DNA of 64,000 nt, taken from NCBI GenBank assembly GCA_027924645.1, contig BSBN01000140.1, positions 14,142,501 to 14,206,500 of the forward strand, written 5' to 3'. Shown piece by piece: positions 58,761 to 64,000 of the stretch (within the stretch, counting starts at the first letter, position 1; each line of letters starts with the position of its first letter). The translations under genes were made by a program, and so were the position numbers. Source of the stretch: Cunninghamia lanceolata. Lineage: Eukaryota > Streptophyta > Pinopsida > Cupressales > Cupressaceae. The notes below the pieces were generated by a model, which worked only from the letters and a program-made list of their open reading frames with translations, was not told where the DNA came from and made no database searches.

Positions 58761-60427
58761 AGAAGAAAAGGCCAGTCAATGCCTTGCTTGAACCAATAAT
58801 TCTTGAAGAAGTCAAGAAATTGTTAAACACCAAGATAATATTTCCTGTGAGGCACTCCACTTGGGTGGCAAATCTCATACCAGTTAGAAAGAAGAATGGA
58901 GACATCAGGTTATGTGTAGATTTCAGGAACCTGAACAGAGCATCAGAAAAGGATAATTATCCTTTACCCTCATTAGATGAAGTTCTGCAGATTGTAAATG
59001 GAGCTAAAATGATGTCCTTCCTGGATGGCTTTTCAGGATACAACCAGGTAATGGTTGATAAAATTGACAGATTGAAAACTGCCTTCACTACAAAGTGGGG
59101 GATATTTGCATATAGACGTATGCCATTCGGACTCATAAATGTTGGAGCTACATTCCAGCGAGCAATGGACATAGCCTTCAGAGGCTTAATAGGAAAATGT
59201 ATAGTCATCTACATGGATGACTTGACAGTATTCTCCAAGGAAAGGGGGAATCATGTTGCTGATCTCAGAAGTGTACTGAAAAAGTGTGAGGAATATGGAA
59301 TATCTTTGAATCCGAAGAAGTGCATATTTGGGGTGACAACAGGAAAGTTACTAGGCCACCTAATCACAGAAGATGGAATTATCATTGATCCTGATAGGGT
59401 GGAGTCTATCATGAAGTTACAACTTCCAGGAAGCAAAAAGGAACTCAAGTCTTACTTTGGTAAGATAAAGTTTGTGAGGAAGTTCATCACTGGCTTTGCT
59501 GAGATTGTCAGACCACTAAATGCTATGTTGAAAAAAGATGCACAAATTGAGTGGACACTAGAGGCAAAGGCTGCATTTGAAGATATAAAGAAAGCCATAT
59601 CAGATGCTCCGGTCCTTATCTGCCCAGACTACACAAAAGATTTCTACATCTATTCATTTGCTTCAGAACATACCTCTGCAGCAGTGTTAACTCAAAGAAA
59701 TGAAGAGAAAGAAGAGAAACCAATTGCTTTCGTGAGCTGTCCTTTCAGGGATGCTGAATTGAGATATGTAGATGTTGAGACACAGGCACTTGCACTAGTC
59801 AGAGCAGTAAAGAAATTCAGACACTACATACTAAGAAGCAAAGTAATTGCTGTAGTACCAGATGCAGCAGTGAAGATGCTACTGATGCAAAGTGAGCCTG
59901 GTGAGAAAAGAGCCAAATGGATTACTGTATTACAAGAGTATGACATGGAAATTACACCAATGAAGCTGGTAAGAGGACAAGCTTTGAGTCAAATGATATC
60001 TAGAATTGATCCAAACATCACTAGTCAGCAATATGTGATCAATGAGAAAGACAATAAAGAGTGGTATTCAGATATCAGGCACATCCTGATTACTGGAAGA
60101 TGTCCATCAAGGATGCAAGCTTCCCAGAGAAGGGCCTTAAAGATAAGATCCCAAAAATACATGATGAAGGGAGGAACCCTATTCAAGAGGAATTATGAAG
60201 GAATATACCTGAGATGCTTAGAAAAGCCAGAAGCAAATAAAGTCCTGTCAGAACTACATGACAAATTTGGAACGGCACATGGATCAGCCTTGGCCACAAC
60301 ACATGCCATCCTCAGAGCAGGATACTATTGGCCTACAATTTTTAAAGACACATCTGATCATGTTAAATGTTGTCATGTTTGTCAGGTTGCTGCCAACAGA
60401 GAGAAATATGCTGCACAACCCTTGTAG
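58761..60427 (+). pseudogene. pol: Reverse transcriptase, native RNase H and integrase zinc finger
   Basis: RT: KKRPVNALLEPIILEEVKKLL, WVANLIPVRKKNGDIRLCVDFRNLNRA, SFLDGFSGYNQV, FGLINVGATFQRAMD, VIYMDDLTVFS (catalytic YMDD) and GKLLGHLITEDGI. Native gypsy RNase H: FYIYSFASEHTSAAVLTQ lacks the first catalytic Asp, ELRYVDVETQALALVRAVKKFRHYI keeps Glu, VVPDAAVKMLL keeps one Asp, and RGQALSQMISR lacks the last. Integrase N-terminal finger: LHDKFGTAHGSALATTHAILRAGYYWPT followed by CCHVCQ. Ends at TAG 60425-60427, again at a Gln position; the frame continues into the integrase core. A TAG at about 58760 precedes the first stretch. Confidence 0.93.
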
Positions 60428-60430
60428 CCA

Positions 60431-61309
60431 GTGATGGAAGAGCGCCCATTTGCACAGTGGGGCATGGACTTTATAGGACCAATCAATCCTCCATCCTCCT
60501 CAGGTCATAGGTATGTCTTAACAATTACTGACTATTGTACTAGATGGACTGAAGCTGTTAGTAGCAAAACTTGTACTGCAGATGATGTCATTAAATTTTT
60601 GGAGAGCAACATTGTCACCAGGTATGGAATTCCTTATGCTTTGGTAAGTGATAATGGTTCTGCTTTCACTTCCACCAAGTTATCAAGTTGGGCTTTTGAT
60701 CATGGGATCATACTTAAGTTTTCATCCAACTACTATCCCCAAGGGAATGGATTAGCAGAATCCACCAATAAAAATTTGTTGAGTATCATAAGAAAATTAA
60801 TAGAGAAGAACCCCAGGGAATGGAACTCATTTCTAAAGTATGCCTTATGGGTTGATAGAACTAGAGTGAAAACTGCATTAGGAAGCTCGCCTTTCCAACT
60901 AGTATATGGGGTGGATCCCATTCTCCCTGTAAATTTAAAAATCCCTACTCTACAGTTTGCCCAAGAATACCTAGGCATAGACAATAAGCAAGAAGTCTGG
61001 TTGCTTTAGTTGATGCACCTGGAAGAAAAAAGGAGTCAAGCAATTGACCAATTTGCAAAACATCAGGTTGTTGTCAAACGCTAGTTTGACAAGAGAGCCA
61101 GAGTTAAAGCTTTCAGGATATCTGATTTGGTCCTGATGTGGGATAAAGCCGATGAAAAGAAAGGTGACCATGGTAAGTTTGATAGATTATGGATAGGTCC
61201 CTTTCAAATTTCTGAGATACTAGGAGATAGTACTTATAGGCTTAAGAACCTAACAAGTGAGGATGTCCCATTGCCAGTCAATGGACAATTCTTCAAGCAT
61301 TATTTCTAG
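60431..61309 (+). pseudogene. int: Integrase core and C-terminal domain
   Basis: WGMDFIGPINPPSSSGHRY (first Asp), LVSDNGSAFTS (second Asp) and NYYPQGNGLAESTNKNL (Glu) make the D,D,E triad. RTALGSSPFQLVYG-type block (VKTALGSSPFQLVYGVDPILP) follows. After TAG at 61007 and another at about 61082 the C-terminal DNA-binding part runs SDLVLMWDK...GKFDRLWIGPFQISEI and ends at TAG 61307. No chromodomain is seen, as in Tat elements. Confidence 0.92.
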
Positions 61310-62151
61310 GCCTGAGTAACTCCATGATAGTCATATGTATCATATTGTACATTTGTATAGTTGTTTGTATAGTGTTCTTTTGTCCTATTTTGCTTGTTTG
61401 TTGAGTTTTGTTTTGGTAAGTTAGGATGATGCACTTCATCACCCCAGAAAATAGCTGAATTGTTAAGATTCAAGTGATGAGATCACATTTAGACATAGGT
61501 TATGATTCATTCTAAGAAGCATTCATGATCAGGTTTGTGATATCCATTCATCAGGGTGCCTTTTCTTGGTCAAAGTGAATCAATCACAATGAAACACCTA
61601 ACAGCCTTGGGTTTGTTGGGCACACAAGTATAGGTGTTAAGTGAAAAATCTAAAGGGAATCCCTTGCTACCAATACAATCTCCAACCTAAAGCTGCAAGT
61701 GACTGTACCTTGTACAAATGAGCTGACATAATGATATCAAATACAAATTTTAAAGAGAATCAGAAAAGAAATAAAGTTAGGCCATCTAAGTAACTCTACT
61801 GAGGCTATAGACACCTGCTGGTAGTGGGGCTCTACTTAGGGAGATTGTATAGATAACCTTGCCAGGGCTATAGACGCCTGCTGGCAGCAAGGCTCTATCT
61901 AGGTTGGCTATGAGGGATGATCTCCAACTATGTAGTTTAACACCAGTTACTTATGTTTTCAACTTGCTTTCAAGATGAGGATAATTAATCATATGCACAC
62001 ACCTGATCTTTTGTTAGCATTGTTACCATGATGAAATTTTATCATTCAGAGGATCATGATGCTTATGCTTAGATAGAATTAAAATACTATAGATGAATGT
62101 GATCACATCACTTGAATCATTGGAATTTGTTTCTTTTCTTTGGTGGCAAGT
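61310..62151 (+). other. 3' untranslated region of element D
   Basis: No ORF. A tandem pair of about 60 bp, GGCTATAGAC(A/G)CCTGCTGG(T/C)AG...GGCTCTA, is at 61803-61860 and 61868-61915. No clear polypurine tract precedes the 3' LTR; the sequence there is CTTTGGTGGCAAGT. Confidence 0.6.
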
Positions 62152-64000
62152 TGTTGTGTGGTTACACAACATGCCCCATTTTGACTTGGCAAAACAGGGA
62201 CCCAACTCTTTTGGCTTGGCTTGTGTTGTCTTCTTTCTAGCGGTTTGGTAAAAGTAAGTCATGTGCATCATCATGCAGAGTCAGGATGAGATAAATCACC
62301 ATTATGAGGTCAGTTTGTCAAAATTTGTATTTCATTTCTGTGACCTCATAGTTTGAAAGAGCATTAAAATGCATGCAGGTTTGCCTTTTACATCACCCTG
62401 ATATTCATCAGGTTGTGAGAGTTATGAACAGTCAAAGTTTTAGTGAAACCTGATATTCGTAAGAGGAGGATCATATTTTTATAACCTCAGCCATGTTGTC
62501 GAGGATCGTCATGATCTTTGAAACATCACTCGATAAGTCATGCGGCCCAAATATCTGGACGACAACTTTAAGTGGTAGTAAATCTTCCCCGTCAAACAGT
62601 CATATATATCACGAGCATCATATTTCCAAATGCAACCCGATATTTGTGAATATCACCCTAAGCCAATATCCTGATGACATCATCCAAATCGGATAAACGA
62701 AGAAACAAACATGACGATGACATCATCATCACATTTACATTTCGACAGGATATTTTCTAAACATGATCATGTTCACATAATATGACGATGACGTCATGAT
62801 GCCTTTCTGATACAAAGAACGAATATCAGGATGACATCATCCTGATATTCCAAAAGAGAGACATGTAAGTTTGTCTCGTCATCATCATATTTGAAACATC
62901 ACCTGATACATCGAAATATCCTCTTGAGGTACTAAACATAACCAAAAGGTGCTTTTGTCACCCGAATCCTGTCGCGATAACCATTCCAACTTGGTAAAGG
63001 AGGATGACATTGAAACTCAACCCGATATTTGTGAATATCATCCTGCCTTCATGATATCCTATCATATGGACATCCCCCCACTCCCGTTGCCGCCATTATC
63101 ATTTAATGCGCGCAGACATGGTAGGTGGTTCCCGCCGACCCCGGAACCCAATGAAACACTTGGCGAGATCCTACGTTTTCACATGGATAATCAATGAATA
63201 CAATCTAATTTGTTAGAGTTTCCCTAAATTTACCCTAATTGCAAGGTTAAAAGGTAATTCAACCATCATTTTTACATTTACCTTGTGATAAAATTGTTTT
63301 ACAGAGCACCAGCTTCCGTATCCTTATACAGGCGATTGTTGTACGATTCGAGCTCACAGACAGAAGGAAGTGCAGGATCATCAACTGAATTAAGAGTGTT
63401 GTTAACAGTCTACTAGTATAAAAGAGGAATCTACATAACCAGGTAAGTAAATGAAACCCTCACCATGTTGTTTTTGTTCAGGTATGATGATGTAAGTTCT
63501 GGTTTATGCATCCATAGGATTAAGTAATGTTGAAAAGATATAGTAGGCACAATGATTTATGAAGTTAATTGCAATATGTATACATGTGTATACCTATTGT
63601 GAGATGGGATTTTGTTAATTGCAGGTACTCATGGATGACAAGCGGTTAGTTAAGTGTCAAGAGGAATTCAGTAGGCCCATGTTCTCATCTTACAGGGGAG
63701 TCCTATTTAAATATGGAGCAATTATAGATACCCATCAAGGAAGCACCAATTTGGAAGCCTGGTCAGCTAGGTTGAATGATGGGAATGACAAAAGTCCTAT
63801 GCTAGATGCAGTGTTCGTATCAGGAATGTGGAATGCTACCAGTTTTCCATACTCCATGGAATCCCCGGAGCTTGTCATCGAGTGTGCCCGAAATTATAAT
63901 CCTGAGACGAGGCAAGTGATGAAGCATGGGAGGATATATGCAGACCTCTCCATCAAGGGTCTCTCCCAGACATTTGGATTGCCACTGGGTAGTAAAGTTA
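62152..64000 (+). repeat. 3' LTR of element D (start only)
   Basis: Colinear with 47648-49496 at a constant offset. Carries the same TATA (63417), donor (63443), acceptor (63624) and ORF start. Expected to end about 4.3 kb beyond the window if the LTR is 6,159 bp. Confidence 0.85.
63631..64000 (+). CDS. LTR-encoded ORF, 3' copy, partial
   Basis: ATG GAT GAC AAG CGG opens a frame of 123 codons with no stop to the window end. It aligns without gaps to residues 1-123 of the 5' copy (49127). About 15 amino-acid differences are visible (for example A2D, and VG to TS in the MWNA region), several in otherwise conserved-looking blocks, so I see no sign of strong purifying selection between these two copies. 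Confidence 0.65.
   Translation, partial: MDDKRLVKCQEEFSRPMFSSYRGVLFKYGAIIDTHQGSTNLEAWSARLNDGNDKSPMLDAVFVSGMWNATSFPYSMESPELVIECARNYNPETRQVMKHGRIYADLSIKGLSQTFGLPLGSKV

Larger units (their letters stand above)
47648..64000 (+). mobile_element. Giant Ty3/gypsy (Tat/Ogre-type) element D, 3' end outside window
   Basis: Direct repeats begin TGTTGTGTGGTTACACAAC at 47648 and 62152 and stay colinear at an offset of exactly 14,504 bp as far as the window reaches (ATG at 49127 versus 63631, splice-like GT at 48939 versus 63443). Between them lie a PBS-like site, gag, protease, archaeal-type RNase H, RT, RNase H and integrase (gypsy order). With an LTR of 6,159 bp the element would span about 20.7 kb. 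About six substitutions in the first 150 bp of the LTR pair (by eye) indicate an old insertion. Confidence 0.88.

Noticed and set aside
47648..64000. Tandem arrangement of two elements sharing one ordinary LTR
   Set aside because: Possible, but the lack of any PBS between 48900 and 49127 and the presence of one at 53812 favour a single element with a very long LTR. Only sequence beyond 64000 can settle it.

Overview
This is a plant nuclear window made almost entirely of transposable elements. It has LTR retrotransposons with plant-type Ty1/copia and Ty3/gypsy pol genes, GT-AG introns, AT-rich spacers and no bacterial-style operons. The very long nested elements and the sparse genic material suggest a large plant genome, most likely a gymnosperm. 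That last point is inference, and I cannot name the species. I see no rRNA, tRNA or CRISPR locus.

Layout. 1-4115: the 3' two thirds of a Ty1/copia element (+ strand), with nearly intact integrase-RT-RNase H and a 1.3 kb 3' LTR. 4116-8830: low-complexity DNA with a chain of tiny phase-0 putative exons, a 140 bp tandem repeat and a decayed copia RT. 8832-13710: a broken DDE-like DNA-transposon gene (- strand), ending in a GGGATCCC palindrome array and a TIR-like terminus. 13711-19319: a decayed Ty3/gypsy-like element (- strand) with a retropepsin remnant, a 176-186 bp tandem repeat and an LTR. 19361-28010: an unrecognised ORF locus split by a complete copia element (19888-27263, 5 bp target duplication AGCAG). 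28480-36220: mostly featureless DNA, but with a small secreted-peptide gene (32650-33061) whose C-terminus resembles CEP hormones and is separated by one frameshift. 36226-43264: a gypsy-like LTR fragment entered by a third copia element (- strand). 43264-47647: a second GGGATCCC array, a decayed gypsy pol and degenerate CCCTAA repeats.

47648-64000 holds the most interesting object, a giant Ty3/gypsy element of Tat/Ogre type (+ strand). Its 5' LTR appears to run from 47648 to 53806 (about 6.2 kb), with a PBS-like site at 53812. The LTR contains a long, now broken, ORF of about 1,180 codons. The internal region reads gag, protease, a linker with paired zinc-knuckle-like motifs, an archaeal-type RNase H placed before the reverse transcriptase, RT, a native RNase H lacking catalytic acidic residues, and integrase. 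The 3' LTR starts at 62152 and is colinear with the 5' LTR at a constant offset of 14,504 bp up to the window end. The whole element would be about 20.7 kb.

Most coding regions carry premature stops, and many look like CAG to TAG changes. That fits old, methylated, silenced copies. Almost nothing here is likely to be an active host gene except possibly the peptide locus.
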